Source: Volvox africanus
Taxonomy: Eukaryota; Chlorophyta; Chlorophyceae; Chlamydomonadales; Volvocaceae
NCBI GenBank assembly: GCA_030268105.1
Contig: BSDZ01000011.1
Span: 3,745,001 to 3,809,000 of the forward strand
DNA length: 64,000 nt
Direction: 5' to 3'
Below, piece by piece: positions 30,929 to 41,732 of this stretch. Numbering within the stretch: position 1 is the stretch's first letter; every line of letters begins with the position of its first letter. The position numbers and the translations under genes were made by a program. Below the pieces are notes generated by a model, which was not told the DNA's origin, did no database searches, and was given only the letters and a program-made list of their open reading frames with translations.

Positions 30929-33506
30929 ATGCCACTCGACTTCAAGGAGGTGGCCCCCGACCCCAAGGTTAAGGAAAACAACCATAAAGCGAGATTAGTA
31001 GCGTTGGCGGAGCGAAAAGGAAAGGGGCCTGCTCCTCTGCACCTGGACAGCCAGGTTATTCCAACTCTCGTCAGGAAGGTACGTGCCTGCCGCTAGGACG
31101 CGGTTACTGTTCAAAGAACAAGTCCAGCAGAGCACCAGCCGGCATAGAAAGCCACTTTTATTTCTGGACTATCGCCAGGGCCTGAGCAGGCTGCTTGTCA
31201 CATCGCCTGACAGACCTTCCGACCCCTGAATCTTAGTTTATTAGCAAGCAAACTCTCCCAGGAATTCCAGATTCGCACAAATCCTCAGAACTCTAATACT
31301 TGTTCCGGCGGGGAAGGAAGTGTGCCTGGTCAGACTGTTAAAGGCTTATCGTACCTTCGGCCAGCGCGGATCGCGCCTATGGACAGACAGGGGTGACGTG
31401 ACGCACATTGCTTAAGAAGCCTCGCCGTGATTTGGATGAAGCGCCATGCTTCGTGCAATATTTCAGCCCGCCCATTTCCAAGTAATCAAAGCCAATTCGT
31501 AGTTCCACCGGCAGCTGCCCACCAGTCGTCTTTTGCCCTTAAGCAACAGTCCTGGGAGGTGTGCATCATTTGTGTACAAACTGGAGCGGCAACCCGACGC
31601 ACCTTCTCCTTGCGACGTCCAATCCTGGTCCCCTGTTTCCGTTGTTCTCCCACGGCAGGTGGGTGACTGGAAGACCGGACGCATCTCCCAGGCAATGTGC
31701 GAGGCGTACTTGGATCGCCATACATTGGTGTTCGACCGAGAGCTGCTCACGAAGGTAAAGGATGGAGGATGCGACGGCGGGAAACGAGTGGGGTGAGGAC
31801 AGTAGCCTGTAGCAGGCGCTGCCGGCAACTTGGGCTGTGCTGTACAAGGGGCAGGCGCGGGTGCCGGGCAGCCCTACCAAATGAGTAAAGAATATACGTA
31901 TAAGCTTCATCACAGATGTTTCGAGGCTTGTGGGACGGAGGTCTGACGAAGTCGGGTGACGGAGCCTGGCTGAGGGCCACCCTCACCCTGACCCAATTCC
32001 GATAGAGCCCACGGGGCTACATCAAAGTTGGAGCGCCTGTTGCCGGGAGTGCGAGGTAATGGTCACAGCTCAGGATCCGTCACTCTGTCACACGTGACCT
32101 CGCGATGCAGCTCGCAAGCCATGTGGCCGGCGGCGCAGCGACCAGCCCGCTGAGACGCACGTAGGAGTGGCTGTATGTTGTGTACTTTTCTCCATCCTCC
32201 CTCCCTCCTCCCTGCCTGGCTGTCTGTGCTTCTGCCTGCCTGCCTGCCTGCCTGCCTCCACGTCGTCGCTGCTATTGGGTCCTGTCGTGTGCGAAGGCCT
32301 AAGATCCTGCTAAATCCTCTGTCCCTGCCGTCTTCATCGCAATGGATGCAGATGTTCACAGAGGGGGATTATCAAAAAGAGGGCTCCCTAGACACTCGCG
32401 CCCTCACCATTGCTATCTCTGGCCGGTTCCCCAAGCGCGAGCACACGGCTGACTGGCGCGCACTGTCGGCACTACTGCTTGGGCTGCCGGATCTGGTCCT
32501 TGTGGAGGACTTGGAGATGGCCATGTTGCGCAGAAGCGCGGATAACCCCAGCCGGGGCACCTACAATGCCACAAGCATATGGGACAGCCCGCCACCGCCC
32601 TTGCCGCCTGTGCGGCGGCGCACCGGCAGCGGCAGATCCTCCTCATCGGGCCGCGGCAAGGAACCGTCGACGGAGTGGAACGACACAATGACCCGTACGG
32701 CTGCCGCGGCTGCCATTGCGGGGTTGAACGCCAGCAGCGGCGGTGGGGCCGCTGCCGCCCCCACTGCCCTCGCTAGTGCACTGGGTGGGATGGCGCGGTC
32801 AGGCAGCGCTGGCGGCGCATTGGACGGGACAGGTGCGCTGGCCGGCGGCGGGACCCAGGCCACGTCGGCTCTAACCGGCGTGGTGGGAACAACCGGCGGC
32901 TTGAAGCAGGTCAGCCAGATTCCGGATGAGCAGCGCTTGAACGCGTCCCTCATGGGCACCGGCGCCGCTGGCGCTCGCTCGACTTTTGGAACACTCCGTG
33001 ACTTCAATGATTTCGCACGGGGCCTAGAGGTCGCGCCACAACTCACGGCGGACACATCCACCGTTGCGGGCCTGGGCCCCGGCAGCACTGCGGAGGCTTC
33101 GTCGCAACGTTTCACGGCGACACGGCTTGGCTCCCCCAAGGATACCGTGCGTGTGTGGGCAGCGCCGCTGCCGCCGTCAGCCATCTCCCTGCCAGCCACC
33201 GCCCTGCGGACGCTACGGGAATCCGTGCGTAGCACTATTTCCAGCAAACCTGAGTTCGGGCGAGTATTTAAGCCCCTGGATTCACACGACTTAGACCTTA
33301 AAAAGACACTCGGAAAGGACATGGATATGGAGAAATCCCTGGCACGTGTGGAACCAGTGCGCGATACCAAGGTGCTTCCCCAAGCAGATTACGTTGCTTG
33401 GTGTGATTACGCCGCCAACTGCCGGACGTCTCCACACGGGTGGTACAGCGCACACCCTGCGGCGGCGGTGCAGGACGCCGGAGATCACAAATACCCGTGG
33501 TGCTGA
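30929..33506 (+). CDS. EF-hand-like protein with long low-complexity tail
   Basis: Three exons, 30929-31078, 31659-31754 and 32352-33506, join in phase 0 and encode about 466 residues from ATG to TGA. Residues about 50-105 form an EF-hand-like pair. The first loop reads GDWKTGRIS; the second, DYQKEGSLDTRA, keeps Asp at position 1, Gly at 6 and a hydrophobic residue at 8, but has Ala instead of Glu at 12, so calcium binding by it is doubtful. A following stretch, FPKREHTADWRALSALLLGL, looks helical and conserved. The remainder is Ser/Ala/Gly/Thr-rich, with a more ordered C-terminus (FGRVFKPLDSHDLDLKKTLG; CRTSPHGWYSAHP). The layout resembles several small ciliary EF-hand proteins, but I cannot name it. 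A TGTAA at 34026 fits a 3' UTR of about 520 bases. Confidence 0.7.
32235..32258. repeat. (CTGC)n tetranucleotide repeat
   Basis: About six CTGC units lie in the second intron of the EF-hand-like gene, within the pyrimidine-rich region leading to the acceptor at 32351. Confidence 0.75.
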
Positions 33507-33960
33507 AGTACCCTGGGGGCATCAGTCCTTCGTATGGGTTCCTTCATGGGTATGCCACGTGAGGTGGCTTATGATGATGCTTATGATGATGATGCGAGGG
33601 CGGTGGCGGTGGCCGTGGTGGTGGTGGTGGTCATCGTCTCAAGCCGCCGGAATCGCACCTCTGAGGTCCAGCAAGCAAGGTGTTACAAGGAGGGTGCGGA
33701 CACGTGCAGGGCCTTGTTCACGCGATGGTAGGGTGGCTGGGGTAGGAGGTCAAATGATAAAAGGCAACGCTTGAGAGCATACCCTATAATCGAGATATGG
33801 ACTTTATGGATCCATGGTTCTCATTCACAGAGTATCGACTGATATTTCTCTTTTCTGATACTGCATCGCTTGTTTTATGGGCGCATGTTTATGGCGTACA
33901 TCTTGCCCGAGGTTGTACCATAACTAGGCACGTGACTGCTGCAAGGAGTAAACTGGCACA

Positions 33961-33993
33961 GTGATCTGTCGTGATCTGTCGTGATCTGTCGTG
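33961..33993. repeat. Three tandem 11-bp repeats (GTGATCTGTCG)
   Basis: Three exact copies of an 11-base unit lie in the 3' UTR of the EF-hand-like gene, just upstream of its TGTAA. No function is evident. Confidence 0.7.
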
Positions 33994-34025
33994 TCAGTGC
34001 AGGAGGGTGTTTTTTGGCGCGGGGA

Positions 34026-34030
34026 TGTAA
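34026..34030 (+). terminator. Polyadenylation signal TGTAA for the EF-hand-like gene
   Basis: First TGTAA downstream of the stop at 33506, giving a 3' UTR of roughly 520 bases, which is typical for volvocine genes. Confidence 0.5.
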
Positions 34031-36494
34031 CGTAATGTGGAGGAGGCAGGGGGCTGCTGGACCATACGCAAAGGGTATCAGGAGTACAGTACCATGACAC
34101 TCAGGCGCAATCCAGGGTGACTCCAAACCTGGCTTTTGCCAAAATCATTCGTAGTTCATGGCTTCAGGCCGATTGCATGCATGGAGCTCGACCGCTTGGA
34201 TAAAATTGATTAGGAGGGGTATGTGTGTTTATGTGATGCCCCAATGATCCAGCAGTCCCATATCGTGGGCCACGTGAAGGGGAAGTGCATGCGATGGTGC
34301 AGGTATACCTAACTGGTGCGTTTGGATTCGTCGAAAAACGCATTCTGGTCATCAGATCCTGCCGCAGCGCGTAACTAGGTGGATGGGAAGGCAAGGTCTG
34401 AATGAAAAGAGCGCCCATTATGGGGTCCTGAAACGTTATGAACTGTGATGAACGGATAACTCAATTGGCTTGTTGACACGATAGCTATGGATTCAAAAAA
34501 CCCGAACTGGCCGGAAAAGCAGTGATTCATTAGAATGCCTGACAGCTCTATTCAGCAGCTAAGGAATGGTTGAGAAATATCGTGCTGCAGCTAAAACTAT
34601 GAAAAGATTGAGCTAATGTTGGGGACGCGGGAGTAATCAGGCATCAGTACGGATGACACTTAAAAATGCGACACTCAGTCGGTGGCAGTCAACCAAGTTA
34701 CTCTGTAGGAGATGGAGCTAAACTGATCTGGCACAGGACTTGCATACATCATGCCCCAGGGGTGTCTTGCCCTACGATGACCTCCCTGAATTGGGAGAAT
34801 AGGAAAACATAGCAGGCCGATACAGGCCTTTTTACATGCAAGGTCACGTCACTTTTTTCTAGGATGTAGGAAATCCGATGTAGGTAATATGTAGGTAATA
34901 GAAAAATTGAGGCCGAAAGGGAAAGGTAATCGATATGATTCTCATACATGTGTACATATATCCGAGGGCAGGGTGAAACATCACTCTGGAATGACTGATG
35001 CATCTTTGGTCTATTCCCCATGTAGCCTGGCATGCCACAATCATCCTGCCATCAGCCGATTATGCTCCAGTTACCACAGGGAATCAAATCTGAGTCAGTT
35101 CTTGCCGTCTCGATACCAACATTGTATCTCTATTGTGTTTGCTTGCTGGAAAGTGCCAATCAGAAGATGACAATTGTTCCATCCTATACATACTGGACAC
35201 CAGCCGTAGCTACCCCAGGATACTACAGGACCGTCCCCTGCAGCTGCTGGACCATCCCCTGCAGCTGCTGGACCGTCCCCTGCAGCTGCTGGACCATCCC
35301 CTGCAACTGCTGGACCGTCCCCTGCAGCTGCTGGACTGTCCCCTGCAGCTGCTGGACCGTCCCCTACAGCTGCTGGACTGTCCCCTGCAGCTGCTGGACC
35401 GTCCCCTGCAGCTGCTGGACCGTCCCCCTGGGTTGTGCAAACTCACGCTCAAAGGCAGCAAACCTTCCCTGTCTATCAACTTTCAGTTCAGCCAACCGTG
35501 TTTCCCTATCAGCTCCATTGTTCAATACTAGATACAGATCACAAACTATGACACATCTCCGCCGGCTGAAGCTGTTGAAACTCTCGTTGGATGGCGTTAG
35601 GGTTTTATCGGAGGTAGCGCCTTCCGAGGGTTCTCAAGGCCTTGATACACTCCTCCCAGCCGCTTACTTTCTCAAACCCAATCTTTGCGTTTCTACACGA
35701 GTTCACAGTTCATGGTGCGCTGCCCAGTGTCTTCATCCTCCAACACCCCTCTTCACACTCTTCAGTCTCCTTCGTCGCTGACGCCTCCGGCAGCTTTGCT
35801 GCTTCTGATGCGCGGTTCGAATCGCTGGCTCCCCTGCGGTCTCGATTTGCCCATTCACCTGGATCCACACGTCCTGACGTGGGTCCAGTAGGGCGGTTTT
35901 GGTGCCGACAGCAGCACGACTTTGAAGCTCAATGCAGGTTGTTTCTATAGCTCGGTTTGCATGCACGAAAATTGACATGTCTAGGCTCAAATTATAATCG
36001 AAAATTGAACTATGTAACAAGTTTAAACGTTCAAACGAAATCTCCCCAATGCATCACGTTTGCGCGTGCACGCCCAACTGTTACCTCCAGTTAGCTGTTT
36101 ACAGTATATGCATACGATTCCCAATCCTTTCATACAATCATAATCGCTTGCAAGGCCTCCGCAGCGCGAATTCCGCGCTGCTGCTTGAGAGTTCTGAACC
36201 GCTCACGACGAGCTGCATGCTTTGGATGCCGCAACTGATTTATATATTATTATAATATTATATTACAGCTCGGTAACAGCGGTAACGCAGCAGGGCGGGT
36301 GGGAACCCGGAACTGCTGCCTGACTGTTGACCTTGGACGGAAATACGAATACAATATATCTTAATTCCTGGAAAATAAGCTCCAACTCCGATGTTGATAT
36401 TGATCCTCTACTTATGTGTGGTTTTGGCAATCCACCATTATACATACGATCAATTCATATTTATGGCTTCCCTTGTCCTGGGATTTTTAAAGTT
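34031..36494. other. Gene-poor tract, AT-rich in part, with 21-bp minisatellite
   Basis: No complete gene is supported. AT-rich sequence occupies 34440-35170, the 21-bp array lies at 35231-35419, and mixed sequence follows to about 36020. A further AT-rich stretch (36020-36590) leads into the methyltransferase gene. A minus-strand frame at 35733-36020 (DPRQDVWIQVNGQIETAGEP) looks protein-like but is isolated and may be a mobile-element remnant. Confidence 0.35.
35231..35419 (+). repeat. 21-bp minisatellite, nine units, open in all plus-strand frames
   Basis: Nine tandem 21-base units (consensus begins CCGTCCCCTGCAG) differ by a few transitions. Because 21 is a multiple of three, every frame stays open. 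One frame gives (PSPAAAG)n and continues as WVVQTHAQRQQTFPVYQLSV to a TGA. That is the most protein-like reading, similar to Ser-Pro-rich surface proteins, but no start or splice context was found. Confidence 0.75.
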
Positions 36495-38972
36495 ATGACC
36501 ATGTTTGCGAAACGTCATATTATTCACAGTTACAGAGAGTATATAGCTAATTGCTCAAGAGGTTTCTCTACATGCTATGGTGTAGGCCAGCGGCGACGAG
36601 TCGTCTCAGTGGCGGCCGCATCACCAACCCTTGTGGTTGAGACTGCATCGGACATTGAATCTCATCATCATGCCAAGGCTCATCGCCGCAGTATATTCCT
36701 GTCGCAGCAAGAATGCGTAGACTTGTTAAACCGTATTACAGACAGCTGCCAGACGAACCGTCCAGGCAAAGCCGTAGCTGCATACTATGCTTATCAGGAT
36801 GGCGAAGCTAGCCTGATGTCCCGGGTCTTTGACGCGCTGTACAACAAAGCCGAGGAGGCGTTCATGTCAAAGCGTGGTTACATCATCCCAAAGAGGTGCG
36901 GCCACCTGCGTGAAACGGTTGCCGAGGGATCACATCACACAGGAATGCATCTATTATCTTCGTTTCCGGCTTGCTAAAACTGCCTGCCTTAGGGATTACC
37001 CTTGCTATCAGACAGCACTCGGATGCACATCACGCAACCATACCATCTCCATGACCCATGACTCCCATTGCACCAGGGAGGTTGACCTAGTGGATGTCAC
37101 TGGCGGCTCAGCAACGTACGGCGAGATTACAGTGGATGGCATGATGCAGCTCCTACGTAATGTGCCCCTGCAGCAAGACGACGCAAGTATCCTAAGTAAC
37201 ATAGAATCCATAAAAACTAACCCTAGCAGCGGCACATATCTCTGCTGTTAATGATCATCATTATGGTTTGTGTATCTTAATTCTCCTCCTTCACACCGGG
37301 GTCGTTCCATGCGACCAAGTCACCCAGTTCCCAGATGCATCAGGAGCGCGGATCCCTTGCGACTCCTTCGCCCCGCCCCGGCCCTGAACCGGTGCGGCAT
37401 GTCCTCTGTATACCACTGCTTCTCAAGCTGTGTTGCTTGGTTCTTCGGGCTCCACGGCCCTCCCAAACTGACCACCTAGGCTGCCCTCCTCTTCCACAGC
37501 TCGATCTCTTTCAACAAGGTGGCTTTTTGAGTCTTCTCCTTGGGTCAGGTCTACGACTTCACTCATCGAGCCTCCATCTCTTCTAGCATCATCGAACTGC
37601 TGCAGTTTCCGGTTCGCCTGCTCCCACGCCGCACTGCCCCGCAGGTGCTTGTGGATCTAGGGAGCGGCTTGGGACGACTTGTGCTGCAGGTGGCCTGCTC
37701 CGCAAGCCTCCGTCGCTGTGTGGGCATCGAGCTATCCGCCAGCCGCCACGAACAGGCCTGCTGGGTTGGGACGCAGCTGGCCATCCTGGACGCAACCGAC
37801 CCGTGGGTCACAACCAGCGAGGACGAGGCCACGTTTAGTCGTATTTTTGAGCTGCGACCATCAGACGCGATTTCGGGACTGCCGGCAAATGAACACCAAC
37901 ACCAAGACCAGCAACAGCTGTTGCAAGCGGTGCGGCTGCCGAAGGTGAAGGTGGGGGCGGAGGCGGAGGCAGAGCTGGAGGTGGAGCCGATTAGGTGCAG
38001 TGGTGAAGGAGGTGGCGAACGGGGTCTACTGCTGAGTCCAGTGGAACTCCGCTTCGGGGACATCATGACCGCCGACCTGGGGGACGGCTCGGTGTTTTTC
38101 CTCTGCTCAACCGCCTTCTCAGCCGCAGCGTGCCGCACCATCGCGGAGCGTCTGTCCCGCCACCCTCCCTTCCGGCTGCTCGTCACGTCGCGTGCGCTAC
38201 CCTTCCCGTCGCCGTTAACCCTGGTACGGGGCCTGGTAGGAGGACTAGTAGGAGAACCCTGTGAATGCTGGGGAGCAGGTTGGAAGCGCAAAACCCGAGT
38301 CGTGCGGCGGCGTATGGTCCCGTGGTCTGTAGAGTCCAACGATATGTACGATGCTACAATGCGCAAGGACTGCACCCTAGGGTTGTAGCATATAGGGTCT
38401 TGCTGTGAATTCGTGACATGTGGTGGGGTCGGGACCAGGGGATATCATGAGGAGGAGGAGGAGGAGGAGGCTTGCTTGTCCAGGTTGGATTGGGAGGGGT
38501 TGAGGAGAGATGTGACGCTGCTGCTCAAGTCTTACGCCTCTCCTCACCTCACCGTGTTCATCCGCCGCTTTGTGTGCGTAAGTGAGAGCTATCATGTCCC
38601 GGAGCTCGTTCGTCTGACTGCATAATCTTCCAGGAACCCACCCGAATCTCAGCCCTTTCACTCATTTATTCACATTCCCATTTTCCGACTGGCCAACAGT
38701 TGGGTCAGTTCCCCTGCGGATTCACCTGGGCGGCTGCCGGAACGGCCTACGTCTACATCCGCAGCTTGCGGGAGGCTCCGGCGGGGCTGTTGGCGGCGTT
38801 TCTGACGCCCACAGCAAGTGGCTGGGCCTCGGCACCTGCGCCGTCGCAGCCGAGTGATGGGGGAACGGCAGATGGGGCAGTGGACCGTGGTGAGGCAATT
38901 GGTGATGGTGGCTTGGTGTGGCTGCCCTCCACCTGCACAATGTCCTTGGTCCCCGGCGACTTGATGGTTTGA
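36495..38972 (+). CDS. DOT1-like class I SAM-dependent methyltransferase
   Basis: Exons 36495-36895, 37077-37182, 37645-38223 and 38700-38972 join in phase (2,0,0) to about 452 aa. The joined sequence shows VDVTGGSATYGEITVDGMM, the YGE segment that precedes the SAM site in DOT1-family enzymes. It then has DDVLVDLGSGLGRLVLQVA (motif I, with the GxGxG-like loop), VGIELSASRH (motif II with the acidic ribose-binding Glu), ELRFGDIMTADLGDGSVFFL (motif III-IV region) and a closing FPCGFTWAAAGTAYVYI strand. The second intron (37183-37644) appears to use a GC donor (gac|gcaagt); with it the motif I block becomes continuous. A retained-intron reading at 37540-37644 would insert unrelated residues. The first exon starts MTMFAKRHIIHSYREYIANC, possibly an organelle presequence, though upstream coding cannot be excluded. 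Substrate (histone or other protein) is not determinable here. Confidence 0.75.
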
Positions 38973-39835
38973 CAAAAACGGCTCAAGTTACCAGCCGCGC
39001 GTGTCACGAGGCCTCACGAGACAGTGCATGGCTGTCGCGTGGTGATGTGGTGTGATGTCAGTATGGCCGCAAGACAGCTTCTGCATTTATGGTGTCCAGT
39101 TGTTAGGGGTACCAATATGGGACCAGTTGTGCACAACGTGATAAGAGTTCCCCGATCTCAGGGAGGGAGTTTTGGCGTATGTTTGGCCCTGATGGTGCTG
39201 TGATCCTGATCTGGGGGCTGTCAGTATACTGCGAAGGCATCGAATGATGCGAGTTTTAATCCCACCAGGGACTCTTTTGAGGGGCCGTGCTGAAGTGATC
39301 TTTATATTTCCGTGTGCCGGGCGGGATTGTTGCGGAAATTGGACAAGTGTCACAATTATGGATGATGTGATTCGGCTCGAAACGGTGGAAAACTTAAACG
39401 GAGCACTGGCGCCTCATGAGATTGTGACAAGGACTTGATTTCGGAGGCCCGGTAGCTATTGGAGGAGGGGCTGGGGAAGGCAAGGCACAGTGCCCTCCTC
39501 GGGGCCTTCTACGCGGGATTTTGAGGTCACACCCCCCAAAGTTTGGATGAAGGGAAGAATACTCTTTAAAAGTTATGTTGTGATTCGTTGCCGTGGAATT
39601 GTTGTGATGGGATCCGGCTTGGCTCGGTAGAGGATTGCACTTTGGTTGGTGCTGTTGGTAGGTCCCGTGCTTCCACGTACGTACATTCCGACGCTCACGT
39701 ACGCATATACAGCACTCGCTATACTCGCGGCAACCCTCGATGTCTCATCCTGCTGCAGTCTTCACGGTCTATTTTTTCTGTACTGCGTGTTTTCGTCTCT
39801 TCGTATTTGCAAAATTTGCTGGACAAGGGAATTAA

Positions 39836-39837
<2 letters not shown>

Positions 39838-39870
<33 letters not shown>
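39838..39870. repeat. (AT)n microsatellite
   Basis: Uninterrupted AT dinucleotides, about sixteen units, in the intergenic tract. Confidence 0.85.
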
Positions 39871-39877
<7 letters not shown>

Positions 39878-40006
39878 TACACGCGGCATATACGTGTATG
39901 CAGCGCCTATTTATGCAAAATAAATACAACGCAGTAAATATTTCAAAACATAGCATAACAACATATCGTAAATGAATTTCGCCACTGGTGACGTGGAGCT
40001 TCGTAT

Positions 40007-40011
40007 TGTAA
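40007..40011 (+). terminator. Candidate polyadenylation signal TGTAA for the methyltransferase gene
   Basis: First TGTAA seen after the stop at 38972. It implies a 3' UTR of about 1 kb, so the assignment is tentative. Confidence 0.35.
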
Positions 40012-40985
40012 ATAGGGAGGGGACGCGGTTACGCGGATGGGGCATTGGGACACCTTGATAACATGATACCTATCATGCGTGGCATTCTTGGTGGTGAAAC
40101 CTGAAAGTAATAACGCGCAGTCGTTTCGGCAGAGGACGCTCCCTCCTCTTGCCACTGTGATGGCCCGGGGATCGGCCTGCGCGTCTTGTGGGCCTTGCGA
40201 GTTTGCGCACCACGAAGTGAGTGGTCGACCTATTTGGCGTGAACCCTTCAATCAGGCTGGCCACGAAAATAATTGCCTGACCGATCTGAATCCGTTTGTG
40301 ACTGACTGAGCCGTTTGGGCAGCGAGGAGGCTGTATGCCTGTGGCATTGTAACAGTTGTCATCCGAACACGTATGGAATGACAGCTACCGGGACTGTCTG
40401 AAGGTCTCTGAAGGGCCTTTGAAGCCCTCTGAAGGGCTCGGTAGGCTGGTTTCGTGGGCCCCTTGATTTTGATTATCGTTGATCTTACATACCGGGGATG
40501 TGGAAAGGACGTCTCCTGAGTCGTTCGGAGGTCCTGCTCCTGCTCTGGGTTGGGCTTCTGTCGCCTCGTGGACCCTCGTACCGTAAGCACCGGAAGATGG
40601 AGTTTAAAGCTGATTGGAACTTGAACAGAAGATATCGATGCATGACCCAAGGACCTGCATTCTGTCAAATCTCTTAAGGCTCTATGCAAAGCCTTGTTAC
40701 GCTGTCCGTTAAGGGTGACTACCTGAAAGGTAGGGCTTGGTCCATTCCAGTTAATTTGGAGTCCCAAAACCTGAATCAGCTGTATGTTGGTGAAGTCTTT
40801 GAGCTTAAGTTAGGAAACAGCATGCAGATGCATCGAACTTTGAAAATGCACGGGGGTTGCGGTTACGGATGAAGAACAACGCTCCAGAACCACGAAACTT
40901 CCGTGCAAGACGGCACATTTCATCACGTAAACCAACTAGCCACGAAGCATAGATTTTGTACACTTCGGCTTGAGCATAGTTCCAG

Positions 40986-41732
40986 ATGCTCGCGCAACGC
41001 CAGGGAAGCGGCGCATGCTTTCGGGCATCCTCTGCAAGCCCACGGGTCCGGATAGCCAGGCCTGTTAGAGTGCAACGTCGTGTGCTTTTAACCAAAAATA
41101 TGTTTACTGGCATCGTGCAAGGCACAGCCAACGTGACAGCCGTCGAAAGTAAGGAGAAGTTTTCGTCGCTTGACATTCTTTTTCCGCACGGCAAGTTAGA
41201 TGGAATAAAGATTGGTGCCAGCGTCGCAATTAACGGGACATGTCTGACCGTCACGAAGATTGCGGAGGACACGTTAAGCTTCGACATCATGATGGAGACA
41301 TTACGAGCCACAAATCTTGGCGGCCTTAAACTAGGTAGCGTCGTCAACTTTGAACGTTCCGCCAGGGTTGGCGACGAGATTGGCGGGCACAATGTATCAG
41401 GGCACGTCCATTGCACCGCCACGATCGCCGCCGTCGAGCAGACGGAGAACAACAGGCGTCTGACCTTCGAGGTCAGCAATCCAGCCTTCATGAAGTATAT
41501 CCTCCCTAAGGGCTACATAGCTGTCGATGGCTGCAGCCTCACGATTGGCGAGGTGTGGAGGAACAAGTTCAGCGTTTACCTCATTCCGGAGACCATCCGC
41601 GTCACGGTCTTTGGCGTCAAGGGCATTGGCGACAGCGTCAACATCGAAATCGAGACGCAGACGCAGGCGATTGTTGACACGACGGAGCGTGTTGTTGCGC
41701 AATACCTGGAGCGGCTTAAGCAGCAGGCATAG
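40986..41732 (+). CDS. RIBE: Riboflavin synthase alpha subunit (plastid-targeted)
   Basis: A single exon of 248 codons. After an Arg/Ser/Ala-rich presequence of about 38 residues without acidic residues, typical of chloroplast transit peptides, the mature enzyme starts with the family hallmark MFTGIVQG. Two homologous lumazine-binding barrels follow. The first carries INGTCLTVTKI, METLRATNLG and GGHNVSGHVHCTA; the second carries IAVDGCSLTIGE and the closing IPETIRVTVFG. It ends with a C-terminal amphipathic helix used for trimer formation (DTTERVVAQYLERL). Length and motif order match the full enzyme, which dismutates two 6,7-dimethyl-8-ribityllumazine molecules to riboflavin and a pyrimidinedione in the last step of flavin synthesis. 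The lack of introns is notable beside its intron-rich neighbours. ATG 40986 is chosen because it yields the transit peptide; ATG 41100 marks the mature start. Confidence 0.95.
   Translation: MLAQRQGSGACFRASSASPRVRIARPVRVQRRVLLTKNMFTGIVQGTANVTAVESKEKFSSLDILFPHGKLDGIKIGASVAINGTCLTVTKIAEDTLSFDIMMETLRATNLGGLKLGSVVNFERSARVGDEIGGHNVSGHVHCTATIAAVEQTENNRRLTFEVSNPAFMKYILPKGYIAVDGCSLTIGEVWRNKFSVYLIPETIRVTVFGVKGIGDSVNIEIETQTQAIVDTTERVVAQYLERLKQQA

Larger units (their letters stand above)
38973..40985. other. 3' UTR and intergenic tract before riboflavin synthase
   Basis: Downstream of the methyltransferase stop the sequence is GT-rich and UTR-like; a TGTAA is at 40007-40011. An (AT)n microsatellite lies at 39838-39870. 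The overlapping frames 40252-40767 (-) and 40684-40872 (+) lack supporting motifs. The last few hundred bases before 40986 must hold the promoter and 5' UTR of the riboflavin synthase gene. Confidence 0.4.

Noticed and set aside
32561..33370. Minus-strand frame of 269 codons
   Set aside because: Antisense of the third exon of the EF-hand-like gene, which joins in phase to two upstream exons.
35231..35419. Possible CRISPR array
   Set aside because: The 21-base units are directly adjacent without spacers, in a eukaryotic context; it is a minisatellite.
35808..35830. GGTTCGAAT resembling a tRNA T-loop
   Set aside because: Stem pairing fails and no cloverleaf can be drawn around it.
37563..38375. 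Minus-strand frame of 270 codons
   Set aside because: Antisense of the methyltransferase exon that carries the SAM-binding motif.
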